Source: Candidatus Omnitrophota bacterium
Lineage (GTDB): Bacteria; Omnitrophota; Gorgyraeia; Gygaellales; UBA12090
Length of the DNA stretch: 58,107 nucleotides
Direction: 5' to 3'
Assembly (NCBI GenBank): GCA_030674475.1
Contig: JAUSCZ010000008.1
Location: forward strand, 1-58,107
The translations under genes were made by a program, and so were the position numbers. Below the pieces are notes generated by a model, which saw only the letters and a list, made by a program, of their open reading frames with translations, made no database searches and was not told where the DNA came from. Below, piece after piece: positions 51,931-58,107 of the stretch (position 1 is its first letter; each line of letters opens with the position of its first letter).

Positions 51931-52512
51931 TTACTGCCGTTCTTTTAGCGGTTTTTCCTTCTCTGATTTTTCTTTGTAGTTAAGGCCGAAATCTTTCTTT
52001 TTGGCCTCTTTCTCAAAACGCTGTTTCTCCCAACGCGTTTTACCCCCTACCTTCTGCTCCTGGAAGTGCTTTTTAACGGCCTCTTTCTTCTCTTCAGGAG
52101 TTTTAGCGGAATTGGCAATCTCTTCTAAAAATGACGTATTTCTATTATACTGCTGATTACGCCAAGTAGCATTCTCCCGGTACTGCTCTTCATAAAAGCT
52201 AATCAGCTCATCCTTTTCCTGCTCATTCAGCTTATTATTCTTGGCCAGCTTTTCCTTTATCGCGGACATATGGTCACTATGCGTCTTTTCGTAAAAACTT
52301 TCCTTATCCTGATGCTTTTCTTCCGGAGTTTTTCCTTCCAGGCTCTTTTTGAATTCCTGACTCTCTTCTTTCTGTTCTTGCTTACGCCGCGTCCACTTTT
52401 CCTGCTTATCTTTTTGAAAGTTTTTCCCGGACCCATATTCCGCGAAAACCAGTACCGAAGACATAAAAAATAACGCCGCTGCCGCCGACAAAATCAATAC
52501 CCTCTTTTTCAC
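51931..52512 (-). CDS. exported charged helical protein
   Basis: 193 residues from GTG at 52,512, six bases behind GGAGG; an ATG two codons earlier abuts the ribosome site and is less likely. Signal peptide (VKKRVLILSAAAALFFMSSV, cut near FAEYG). The mature part is very rich in Lys, Glu and Gln, predicted helical, with recurring E-K/E-E-K-K motifs (TPEEKHQDKE, TPEEKKEAVK). It resembles Spy/CpxP-like periplasmic helical proteins in character only. Family unknown. The T-run after tRNA-Ser just upstream suggests a separate transcript. Confidence 0.65.
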   Translation of the reverse strand: MKKRVLILSAAAALFFMSSVLVFAEYGSGKNFQKDKQEKWTRRKQEQKEESQEFKKSLEGKTPEEKHQDKESFYEKTHSDHMSAIKEKLAKNNKLNEQEKDELISFYEEQYRENATWRNQQYNRNTSFLEEIANSAKTPEEKKEAVKKHFQEQKVGGKTRWEKQRFEKEAKKKDFGLNYKEKSEKEKPLKERQ

Positions 52513-52537
52513 CCGCATCCTCCGTATTAAAAAAAAG

Positions 52538-52623
52538 CGGAGAGGGAGAGATTCGAACTCTCGGACCTTTTCAGGTCACGCGCTCTCCAGGCGCGCGCGC
52601 TAAACCAGCTACGCGACCTCTCC
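52538..52623 (-). tRNA. tRNA-Ser (GGA)
   Basis: 86 bases with a long variable arm. Acceptor GGAGAGG/CCTCTCC, discriminator G; anticodon GGA in loop CTGGAGA closed by CGCGC/GCGCG; T-arm GAGTTCGAATCTC. Followed on its own strand by C and eight Ts, a likely termination point. Confidence 0.94.
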
Positions 52624-52681
52624 GATTTTTATCTAATTTGTTTTATGATTATACAGGTTTAACGGCTATTCGTCAACTTTG

Positions 52682-52710
52682 TTGATAAAAAGTGGTTTTT
52701 AAGCTAAAAT
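52682..52710 (+). promoter_or_regulatory. promoter of dusB; predicted leaderless start
   Basis: TTGATA (52,682-52,687), a 17-base spacer and TAAAAT (52,705-52,710). The dusB ATG begins at 52,717, six bases after the -10 box, so transcription should begin at or next to the A of the start codon. No ribosome site fits in between. Confidence 0.7.
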
Positions 52711-52716
52711 GCTTCT

Positions 52717-53682
52717 ATGCTTAAAATCGGAAATCTAAAATTAACCTCCAATATTATGCTTTCCCCGATGGCCGGGATAAGCGACCTGCCTTTTCGCCGG
52801 CTTAACCGTAAGTTCGGGTGTTCCTTCGCCTTTGTGGAAATGATTAACGCCCGCTCCCTGGGCCACAAAAGCAAAAAGACCCAGTCTATGCTTTCTACTA
52901 ATCAAAAGGACAAACCCTTAGGAGTGCAGTTATTGGGTTGTGAGCCTAATTTCATTGAAAGGGCTATGGACATTCTCCAAAAATACGAGTTTGACCTCCT
53001 GGATTTTAACTCAGCCTGCCCGGCAAAAAAGGTAGTCCGCCGGGGCGAAGGCTCGGGACTGCTTAAAGACCCCAAGAAGCTCAACCAATTACTAAAGATA
53101 ATAGTCAAAAACTCTAAAGTGCCGGTAACGGCAAAAATCCGGGCCGGATGGGATAAAAACTCCATCAATGCCAAAGAAGCCGCGCTCTATGCCCAGGATG
53201 CCGGGATAAAAGCCCTGTTCATCCACGGACGAACCAAAGAGCAAGGCTACAGCGGAAAGGTGGATTATAAAATAATCAAGGCGGTAAAAGACGCCCTGGA
53301 GATTCCGGTTATTGCCAGCGGAGATATCCTTTCGGCGCCCTTAGCCAAAAAGATGTTTGATGAAACCGGCTGTGACGGAATAGCCGTAGCCCGGGGGGCT
53401 TTGGGTAATCCCTGGATATTTAAAGAAATTGATGAGTTTCTAAGAGACGGAAAAATAACCGTCCGTCCGGATTTAAAAGAAATAGCCCAAACAATGCTGG
53501 AGCATCTGGATTTATGTATTGATTTTTACGGAGAAAAGTTCGGAGTGATGATATTTCGCAAATTTATCGGCTGGTATACTAAAAGCCTGCGTAAAGTCCG
53601 CCCCTTGCGCGAAAAGGCCTCCCGGGCCAAGACCAAAGAAGAAATCGTCAAGCTTACCCAGGAATTTTTCCACTTAGAATAA
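52717..53682 (+). CDS. dusB: tRNA-dihydrouridine synthase
   Basis: 321 residues, FMN enzyme reducing uridines in tRNA D-loops. NIMLSPMAGISDLPFRRLNRKFG binds FMN, DFNSACPAKKVVRRGEGSGLL carries the catalytic Cys, then KIRAGWD, FIHGRTKEQGYSGKVDY and VARGALGNPWIFKEI. The C-terminal helical RNA-binding domain is present. Dus subtype B is the best guess. It is the only long plus-strand gene here, with a promoter ending six bases before the ATG. Its stop is followed by a spacer facing a convergent HD-domain gene. Confidence 0.93.
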   Translation: MLKIGNLKLTSNIMLSPMAGISDLPFRRLNRKFGCSFAFVEMINARSLGHKSKKTQSMLSTNQKDKPLGVQLLGCEPNFIERAMDILQKYEFDLLDFNSACPAKKVVRRGEGSGLLKDPKKLNQLLKIIVKNSKVPVTAKIRAGWDKNSINAKEAALYAQDAGIKALFIHGRTKEQGYSGKVDYKIIKAVKDALEIPVIASGDILSAPLAKKMFDETGCDGIAVARGALGNPWIFKEIDEFLRDGKITVRPDLKEIAQTMLEHLDLCIDFYGEKFGVMIFRKFIGWYTKSLRKVRPLREKASRAKTKEEIVKLTQEFFHLE

Positions 53683-53725
53683 CAAATCTTAAACACCCGC
53701 TTCGCTCCGATAAAAGGAACCCGCT

Positions 53726-54325
53726 TTATTTCTTATCGTAGTAATCAGTATCTTCCTTTACCGGGCGCCCTTCTTCAAGAATGTGCGCGGTCCACAAATC
53801 GGCAAAGTGCGCTAATAGCGTAAGCGGCATTTCGTGGTGCGCCACTTCCCGGTTTGATTCAACATACTGGCCGTCATGATATAGGATCGCTTGAGCCTCG
53901 GAGTCGGACAAAGGTATATATTTAGCTATTAAGTATAGACTGCGCGCCGCCAGGCCCATATATACTTCCTCCGGGTTAATTTTATAGGTCATGCCTCTCT
54001 TCTTAATTTCCCATTCATTGTCGTTTTTCAGGTACCTGGGTTTTCCCGGCATCCCAATCTTACCCGCGTCATGCAAAAGCCCGACAATCACGCAGGATTC
54101 CTCGGATATCTCCGGCGTCAGGGTCTGCCTTAATTTTAACATCGTTTCCGCGACGCCCACGCTATGCTCCAATAAGCCGCCTTCTTTATTCAAATGGTAC
54201 CTAGTGCTGGCCGGGCTACTCAACCAGCTGGTCTTTTTTTCAAACATATCAATAAAAACATCGAATTCTTTTTTACGATTAACAACTTTGTTTTTTAGAA
54301 ATTCGTATCGCTCCTTAACACTCAT
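53726..54325 (-). CDS. HD-domain phosphohydrolase
   Basis: 199 residues. HD metal ligands in order: GGLLEHSVGVAETMLKLR (His), VGLLHDAGKIGMPGKP (HD pair), ILYHDGQYV and LTLLAHFADLWTAHILEE (last Asp). Similar proteins hydrolyse nucleotides or signalling molecules. N-terminal 40 residues are helical and charged. Substrate unknown. It follows the coiled-coil lipoprotein-like gene on the same strand. Confidence 0.85.
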   Translation of the reverse strand: MSVKERYEFLKNKVVNRKKEFDVFIDMFEKKTSWLSSPASTRYHLNKEGGLLEHSVGVAETMLKLRQTLTPEISEESCVIVGLLHDAGKIGMPGKPRYLKNDNEWEIKKRGMTYKINPEEVYMGLAARSLYLIAKYIPLSDSEAQAILYHDGQYVESNREVAHHEMPLTLLAHFADLWTAHILEEGRPVKEDTDYYDKK

Positions 54326-54373
54326 TTACACCCTCACTTTTTATTTGTTACGGTGCGTTCACCGCAATCTCAA

Positions 54374-54772
54374 CTATCGCTTTGGGAATACCTCCGGAGT
54401 ATCTTCTTGAGCGGTCCGTAATTTTTGCTTGAGCTCGGTAACGGCCTTACGCAAATCACCCACCAGCTGTTTGAGCTGTTCAATCTCCTGGGCCGACTTT
54501 TTCTGACTTTCTTCAAGCTTCGCGACGCGCGCTTCCACGGTCAAAAACTTTTTTACCGTATATTGCTTAAAGCTCTCCATCGTGGTAACACTGCCGGATT
54601 TTATGATTTTCTGTCCCTGGGGAACCAAAACAGTAACATTCCCCTGGCGTATTTTCTTCATTCCCTCAGGCGTATTCTCCCGGCTCTCCTTATCTTTATA
54701 CCCCTCAGCCGCAACAATACATACCGGAAAAATAAATATAAGAACTATCAGATACACAAGGATTCTTTTCAT
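54374..54772 (-). CDS. exported coiled-coil protein
   Basis: 132 residues from ATG 54,772, chosen for its AGGAGG site; a longer ORF starts 42 bases earlier. Signal peptide (MKRILVYLIVLIFIFPVCIV, cut near AAEG), a short QGNVTVLVPQGQKIIKSGSV region and a C-terminal coiled coil (VEARVAKLEESQKKSAQEIE, then LKQLVGDLRKAVTELKQKL). Probably periplasmic. No family recognised. It lies 38 bases after a small membrane protein gene. Confidence 0.65.
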   Translation of the reverse strand: MKRILVYLIVLIFIFPVCIVAAEGYKDKESRENTPEGMKKIRQGNVTVLVPQGQKIIKSGSVTTMESFKQYTVKKFLTVEARVAKLEESQKKSAQEIEQLKQLVGDLRKAVTELKQKLRTAQEDTPEVFPKR

Positions 54773-54810
54773 CCCGACACCTCCTGAAGCGCGGTTACAC
54801 AGCTTCTTTT

Positions 54811-55032
54811 TCATTTGAAAGAAAACAGAGAAAACACTACTCCTACCAAAGCCAGGATAATCAAAAATACCCCCATCAGTTTAGTATTGCGGATTTCCTT
54901 ACGCATAGAGACAGGCTCAATCCTCCAGTTTATCCTCAAATAAAATCTCCTCTGAACCTCAATAGTGCGCGCGGGCCTTAGGAACATCCAGAGTCCGAGC
55001 ATAGCGCTTACGACAAATATCAAATTTTCCAT
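54811..55032 (-). CDS. small two-segment membrane protein
   Basis: 73 residues if started at ATG 55,032 (MENLIFVVSAMLGLWMFLRP). Two hydrophobic segments (IFVVSAMLGLWMFL and GVFLIILALVGVVFSLFSF) with a basic loop RRFYLRINWRIEPVSMRKEI between. Resembles small DUF-type inner-membrane proteins; not recognised. An upstream in-frame start at 55,062 exists but adds an unlikely soluble head. Confidence 0.55.
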   Translation of the reverse strand: MENLIFVVSAMLGLWMFLRPARTIEVQRRFYLRINWRIEPVSMRKEIRNTKLMGVFLIILALVGVVFSLFSFK

Positions 55033-55052
55033 TATCACTTTGGCGGACACGG

Positions 55053-55268
55053 TTGCAACCAATTCGAACCGCGTCCGAAATTACCGCGAATATTATAATC
55101 CAGCCTTTACAGCGAACCCCATTATATCAAAAATTAGCCAAAAAGGTAACAGAATTACGCCTTTTGGGCCTGCCTTGTAAAGACATAGCTAAGAACTTAA
55201 ACATCGCTAAAAGAACCGTTACAAAAGCTTGTAAATTTCAGGGAATACTTCAAGGAGGCAAAAAATGA
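55053..55268 (+). pseudogene. helix-turn-helix protein, probably N-terminally truncated
   Basis: No ATG occurs in this frame; the first usable codon is TTG at 55,053, and no ribosome site precedes it. The last 45 residues form a clean HTH: LYQKLAKKVTELRLLGLPCK then DIAKNLNIAKRTVTKACKF. This pattern is frequent at the C-terminus of transposon- or phage-linked proteins. The joint with the leftward membrane-protein gene and the overlap with the next gene (ATGA at 55,265) suggest a rearranged remnant whose downstream partner is intact. Confidence 0.55.
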
Positions 55269-55435
55269 GCTGGCCATTTAGCCTCCGCAATCTTATATAT
55301 CCTCAAGAAAAATACATCTGGGCGCAAGTCAGGATTATACATGAAACAGACAGGGCAATATTGGTAGATAACGGCAGAAAATTTTGGATTCCAAAATCGC
55401 GGATATGCGGGATACGCTTAAGATCAGGCCGATGA
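55265..55435 (+). CDS. small 56-residue accessory protein
   Basis: MSWPFSLRNLIYPQEKYIWA then QVRIIHETDRAILVDNGRKF and WIPKSRICGI. The RAILVDxGRKxWIPKSxI core is a small beta-fold motif found in short proteins of plasmids and mobile regions. AGGAGG lies 6 bases upstream. It overlaps the HTH gene stop by four bases. Function unknown. Confidence 0.65.
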   Translation: MSWPFSLRNLIYPQEKYIWAQVRIIHETDRAILVDNGRKFWIPKSRICGIRLRSGR

Positions 55436-55444
55436 GATGATTGG

Positions 55445-55690
55445 TTAGGCTAGAATTCTAAGATTTTCATGAAGGAATTCCGGGGCAAGGTCCGCGCCAT
55501 TTTTCCAAACGATGGTTTCAAGGATAGGGTCAACTTTGAAAGATTTGAATTTTATTTTATCTCTGAGTGGTCCGAACACTTCGCCTTCCAGTTCATTTTC
55601 TAAATCGACTTCACCTTCGATATCGTCGTTGAAGCGCACCCAAATTACGTAATCATGTAAATATTTTACTTCCTTAACATGTAAAATCAT
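55445..55690 (-). CDS. DUF2442 family protein
   Basis: 81 residues. VKYLHDYVIWVRFNDDIEGE, VDLENELEGEVFGPLRD and ETIVWKNGADLAPEFLHE are the three conserved stretches of DUF2442, usually found beside DUF4160 or RelE-like genes in type II toxin-antitoxin-like modules. No DUF4160 partner is seen here, and the sequence upstream is a SurE-like scrap. Role unknown. Confidence 0.88.
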   Translation of the reverse strand: MILHVKEVKYLHDYVIWVRFNDDIEGEVDLENELEGEVFGPLRDKIKFKSFKVDPILETIVWKNGADLAPEFLHENLRILA

Positions 55691-55708
55691 AATTTTAATC
55701 CAATGGTT

Positions 55709-55846
55709 TTATAGGGAATAGGGCTTTTTTCTGCTCCGGACAGTCTCAAGATCTGCCTCATCTCTGCCATCGGATTTAATAATTTCTCCGGTAAGCCAAT
55801 AATAGACGCGCTTGCGCGGATCTTCCCGCTCATCAAAACGCCCCAC
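55709..55846 (-). pseudogene. possible C-terminal remnant of a SurE-like or related protein
   Basis: After an in-frame TAG, the minus frame reads GRFDEREDPRKRVYYWLTGE then IIKSDGRDEADLETVRSRKK and stops soon after. DPRxRxYYWLTGE resembles the end of survival protein SurE. No start codon with a ribosome site and no N-terminal part is present. The assignment rests on one motif. Confidence 0.3.
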
Positions 55847-55934
55847 TATGGACTAAGAATACTACCGGAAGCGTCTCTTTAAGTACTAATGGAGTCACCC
55901 ATTAGTCGTTTCTTTCATCCGTTCAGTATTCATT

Positions 55935-56488
55935 TTATTGACTCGATCTTTTTTTACCTTTTTCCGTTAAACGATATTTCTGCAAGCGGCTATTAGGCTT
56001 ATCAGGAATGGTTCTTTCAATAAGCGCGTGTTGAAGCAGTTTTTCAATAGCTTTTTTAAAATTACCGGTTGGTTGAGAATAGCCAAGAACATGGAGCAAT
56101 TCATTCCTCGCAAGTTCCCGGCCTTTCAACGATACAATAATTTTCTTGTCTGTTTCGGTAAGAATAACTGGGGCCTCGACTGGGGCCTCGCTGTGTTCAA
56201 CAGCGAGCGCATTCGCCTTTAGATGTATCGGTAATCGGATCAGGAAATGCGTACGATCCTCATCCGTTTCAAATTCCGGCTTAGGAGAACCATTGTTCTT
56301 CATGGCTCTTAATATTTTAGGGATACCGGTTGAACGCCCCTCGGTCATATCCAGCTCTTTTAAAAATTCTCCGATACGGCGGTTCCGATAACAACGGCTG
56401 ACCGCTTTCCCGGCGCGTAAATTTTCCATACGAATGGAGCGATCCGGTCCCGGAAAGCTTAGAACCACAAAGTTTTCTGTCAGAGTAG
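55935..56488 (-). pseudogene. AlbA_2/divergent-ATPase regulator, C-terminal part cut at a repeat
   Basis: Reads ENFVVLSFPGPDRSIRMENL, RNRRIGEFLKELDMTEGRST and GIPKILRAMKNNGSPKPEFE, the C-terminal GHKL-like half (HATPase_c_4) of regulators whose N-terminus is the AlbA_2 domain. A winged-helix tail follows (GRELARNELLHVLGYSQPTG). The reading frame ends upstream at 56,488, where an 80-bp inverted-repeat element begins, and no N-terminal half is found beyond it. The complementary half of the same family begins at the left edge of the window. Confidence 0.75.
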
Positions 56489-56568
56489 AAAGGGGTCACA
56501 CCTATTTATTGTCCCAACAATTCATTCTTCGCAAGTTTTTTGTCAATTAAAATAGGTGTGACCCCTTT
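56489..56568. mobile_element. 80-bp element with 19-bp perfect inverted ends, copy 1
   Basis: AAAGGGGTCACACCTATTT (56,489-56,507) and its exact reverse complement (56,550-56,568). The middle is ATTGTCCCAACAATTCATTC then TTCGCAAGTTTTTTGTCAAT. It stands at the break of the regulator gene. Copy 2 is at 57,671. Confidence 0.8.
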
Positions 56569-56670
56569 TTCTTTATTCATTGTTATCCCCTTGTTCAGAG
56601 CTTTTATCAGAGGCTACTTTTCCCCCGGTTATTCTAGATTAATTCTAGCTCACCCCGAATTGTAAAAACC

Positions 56671-57480
56671 TCAAGACAATTTTTTAATTTGGCTTTTCTT
56701 AACCTGATTGGTAAGTAGCACGCTAATCTTATTAAACCCTTCTTCCCGTATTCGTTTCGTGATCTTCCTTAATGCAACTCGGGGAGTATTGTTATCGCGA
56801 CTTAAATGCGCGAGAAAAATATACTTCGGAGCATTATTAGTCGAATTCTTCAAAATTTTAGCTATGGCGTCAGCCGTTGCCTCATTGCTAAGATGTTGTT
56901 TCCAGTTTGCGTGATGAGGCGGGTTATTTTCTATCATTTCTAAATCATGATTTGCTTCAATAACTAAACAATGAGAATTGCTTAAAGCTTCGACCATTTT
57001 CCTGGAAACTTGGCTCGTATCTGTTAAATACCCTATTTTATACGTTTCATTCGTCTGCTCATACTCTATACAAAAACCATGAGGTTGTCCCACATTACCA
57101 CCTTCATGAGCTGATCTGAATGGCGTAATTTTAAATTCTTTTACTGAAAACATCTGGACATTATGGTGTTGTATAAGATATCGCGGACATTTTGATTTGC
57201 GATCGCTGCCCTTCAACAGAGTTTTCCTATGAATATAAAGAGGGATGTCGAACTCTTTTGCAATTTTAAATGTATCTAAATTAATATGATCCCCATGCCC
57301 GTGCGTAACAACTATTCCATTGATTCTTGCAGGCTGTAAATCAATCGCATTTAACATTTGGCAGAAATTCTCCGTTGATGTCCTCCCACCACAATCAACT
57401 AATATCGCACTCCGTCCAGTCCATATGGCAGTACAATTACCTGAGCTTCCACTTTTCAGAACGCAAATCCTTAACGACAA
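56671..57480 (-). CDS. WalJ/YycJ-like metallo-beta-lactamase fold hydrolase
   Basis: 269 residues from TTG at 57,480 (read LSLRICVLKSGSSGNCTAIW); the longer ATG ORF starts inside the zinc-ribbon gene, and GGAGG lies seven bases before the TTG. VTHGHGDHINLD is the HxHxDH metal motif (first His-x-His-x-Asp-His), with further ligands in FRSAHEGGNV, GYLTDTSQVS and FLAHLSRDNNTP. WalJ proteins are probable exonucleases linked to replication/cell-wall control. It overlaps the stop of the upstream zinc-ribbon gene. Confidence 0.85.
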   Translation of the reverse strand: MSLRICVLKSGSSGNCTAIWTGRSAILVDCGGRTSTENFCQMLNAIDLQPARINGIVVTHGHGDHINLDTFKIAKEFDIPLYIHRKTLLKGSDRKSKCPRYLIQHHNVQMFSVKEFKITPFRSAHEGGNVGQPHGFCIEYEQTNETYKIGYLTDTSQVSRKMVEALSNSHCLVIEANHDLEMIENNPPHHANWKQHLSNEATADAIAKILKNSTNNAPKYIFLAHLSRDNNTPRVALRKITKRIREEGFNKISVLLTNQVKKSQIKKLS

Positions 57481-57617
57481 ATTTCCCCTCCGCACTTCGG
57501 GCATTTAGTGGTCTTTTTGTCTTTATCTGTCCCTTCAATCTCTTGATCCATATAAATCGCCTCGCCACAGTGAAGACAAACTTCGCTATTCAGCAGCTCA
57601 TCGCCGCCTTCCATCAT
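57471..57617 (-). CDS. small zinc-ribbon protein
   Basis: 48 residues: MMEGGDELLNSEVCLHCGEA then IYMDQEIEGTDKDKKTTKCP and KCGGEICR. Two CxxC pairs (CLHC and CPKC) predict one zinc ribbon. In-frame sequence upstream of the ATG (RFFDF) looks coding but is stopped by TAA, so the start may be non-standard. Its stop overlaps the TTG of the WalJ-like gene by ten bases, so they are coupled. It may be a nucleic-acid-binding partner of the hydrolase. Confidence 0.6.
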   Translation of the reverse strand: MMEGGDELLNSEVCLHCGEAIYMDQEIEGTDKDKKTTKCPKCGGEICR

Positions 57618-57670
57618 GAAATCGAAGAATCTGGATCTTTCATTTTAAATTTAGAGTAAAAAGAGAGTAA

Positions 57671-57752
57671 AAAGGGGTCGCACACCTATTTATTGTCCCA
57701 GCAATTCATTCTTCGCAAGTTTTTTGTCAATTAAAATAGGTGTGACCCCTTT
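57671..57752. mobile_element. 82-bp inverted-repeat element, copy 2
   Basis: Same as copy 1 at 56,489 with one extra CG in the left arm (GGGGTCGCACACC) and an A-to-G change inside. A further GACCCCTTTTTCTTC unit follows at about 57,768, a partial third end. Confidence 0.8.
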
Positions 57753-58056
57753 TTCTTCTTTTTCTCAGACCCCTTTTTCTTCGCGGGAATGACAGAAAGT
57801 TTAAACCTTATTATATCGCCCATACCAAAATTCGAACCCTCGCGCTCTTAGATGAAGAACACAAGGGTTCGAATTGGTGTCACTGGCGGAGCGTTTACCG
57901 CCTTGTTCGAACTATATTTCAAAAATGATCTATCTTTACCGCGCCTTGGGGCGCTGCCGTATCTCCCGTGCATCAGTCGCCCTGCCTTGGGGCAGGGCTA
58001 CTTTGGCGCTCGCTTGGCCGCTCGCTTCGTGCCAATTTTATTGCGTGTGCGGCGCA

Positions 58057-58096
58057 GCTGGTGCTGCAGCCGGGTGGGGGCGGCTGCAGCACCAGC
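58057..58096. repeat. 15-bp perfect GC-rich hairpin at window end
   Basis: GCTGGTGCTGCAGCC, a 10-base G-rich loop (GGGTGGGGGC), and its exact complement. Both the stem and the G-run loop are unlike the other repeats of the window. Confidence 0.65.
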
Positions 58097-58107
58097 GTCC
58101 TCACCGA

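Larger units (their letters stand above)
57618..58107. other. 490-base gene-free end: repeat copy 2, foldbacks and a GC-rich hairpin
   Basis: Holds the 82-bp inverted-repeat element (57,671-57,752), ATTCGAACCCT ... AGGGTTCGAAT (57,830-57,875), GCGCCTTGGGGCGC and GCCCTGCCTTGGGGCAGGGC palindromes (about 57,938 and 57,980), GCTCGCTTGGCCGCTCGC words, and the hairpin at 58,057-58,096. No gene. Confidence 0.6.

Noticed and set aside
55503-55530. AGGGTCAACTTTGAAAG REP-like string
   Set aside because: It is part of the DUF2442 coding sequence (FKVDPILE), so the resemblance to REP arms is probably chance.

Overview
The window (58,107 bp, roughly 47% G+C by eye) reads as a chromosomal contig from an uncultured Gram-negative bacterium. 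The candidate phylum Omnitrophota (OP3) or a close relative is my best guess. This is inference from overall gene style: a short EF-Ts of the Thermus-like size, S2 with a long tail, a YvcK/HPr/EI block, a cupin-type glucose-6-phosphate isomerase relative, a ThiS-ThiG-ThiH set, a beta-barrel protein implying an outer membrane, and abundant interspersed palindromes. No rRNA is present, so phylogeny cannot be settled here. Nearly every gene is on the minus strand; dusB and two small-gene loci are the main plus-strand exceptions.

Layout. 1-2.5 kb: accessory genes and fragments (N-terminus of an AlbA_2/Schlafen-type regulator, an orphan protein, a RadC N-terminal scrap, a Fic protein with an upstream XRE regulator). 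2.5-4.2 kb: nested palindromic repeats, a cyclophilin and a DUF167 protein. 4.2-14.2 kb: rmuC, prepilin peptidase, aroE, then a branched-chain amino-acid block leuA-ilvC-ilvN-ilvB-ilvD, with a nucleotidyltransferase and its small partner in front. 14.8-25.7 kb: central carbon and methyl metabolism (class II aldolase, pfkA, ahcY, metK, a sugar nucleotidyltransferase, the cupin protein) plus a phosphotransfer relay without a sugar permease (EI, HPr, YvcK, EIIA), so probably regulatory. 25.7-29.3 kb: tRNA-Gly, -Leu and -Lys and the classical rpsB-tsf-pyrH-frr operon. 29.3-38.5 kb: an ABC-F ATPase, recR, dnaX, a beta-barrel protein, a LemA plus GIDE-domain pair, and thiSGH.

38.5-48.9 kb is the accessory region: a tiny lysine-rich protein, a DUF981 membrane protein, a zinc-ribbon protein, three copies of a 128-bp miniature element (MITE), an AbiE-type toxin-antitoxin pair, an NhaP-type antiporter, a SIR2-like gene cut by a MITE, and a two-gene putative modification-dependent restriction unit. 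Decayed C-terminal ends of REP-associated tyrosine transposases (RAYTs) and their hairpins lie between them. 48.8-55.1 kb returns to housekeeping: tRNA-Ser, tRNA-Arg(ACG) directly in front of tadA, a CpaF ATPase, a class A serine hydrolase, tRNA-Ser, leaderless-looking dusB, and an HD phosphohydrolase. 55-58.1 kb is again accessory: a truncated HTH pair, DUF2442, the C-terminal half of an AlbA_2-type regulator cut at a repeat, a WalJ-like hydrolase with a zinc-ribbon partner, and paired 80-bp inverted-repeat elements.

The best leads for undescribed biology are the 46,957-48,355 nuclease pair, the 128-bp MITE family, the tRNA-Arg(ACG)-tadA enzyme-substrate operon, the repeat translated in frame inside dnaX, and the intergenic hairpins built from short repeated words.
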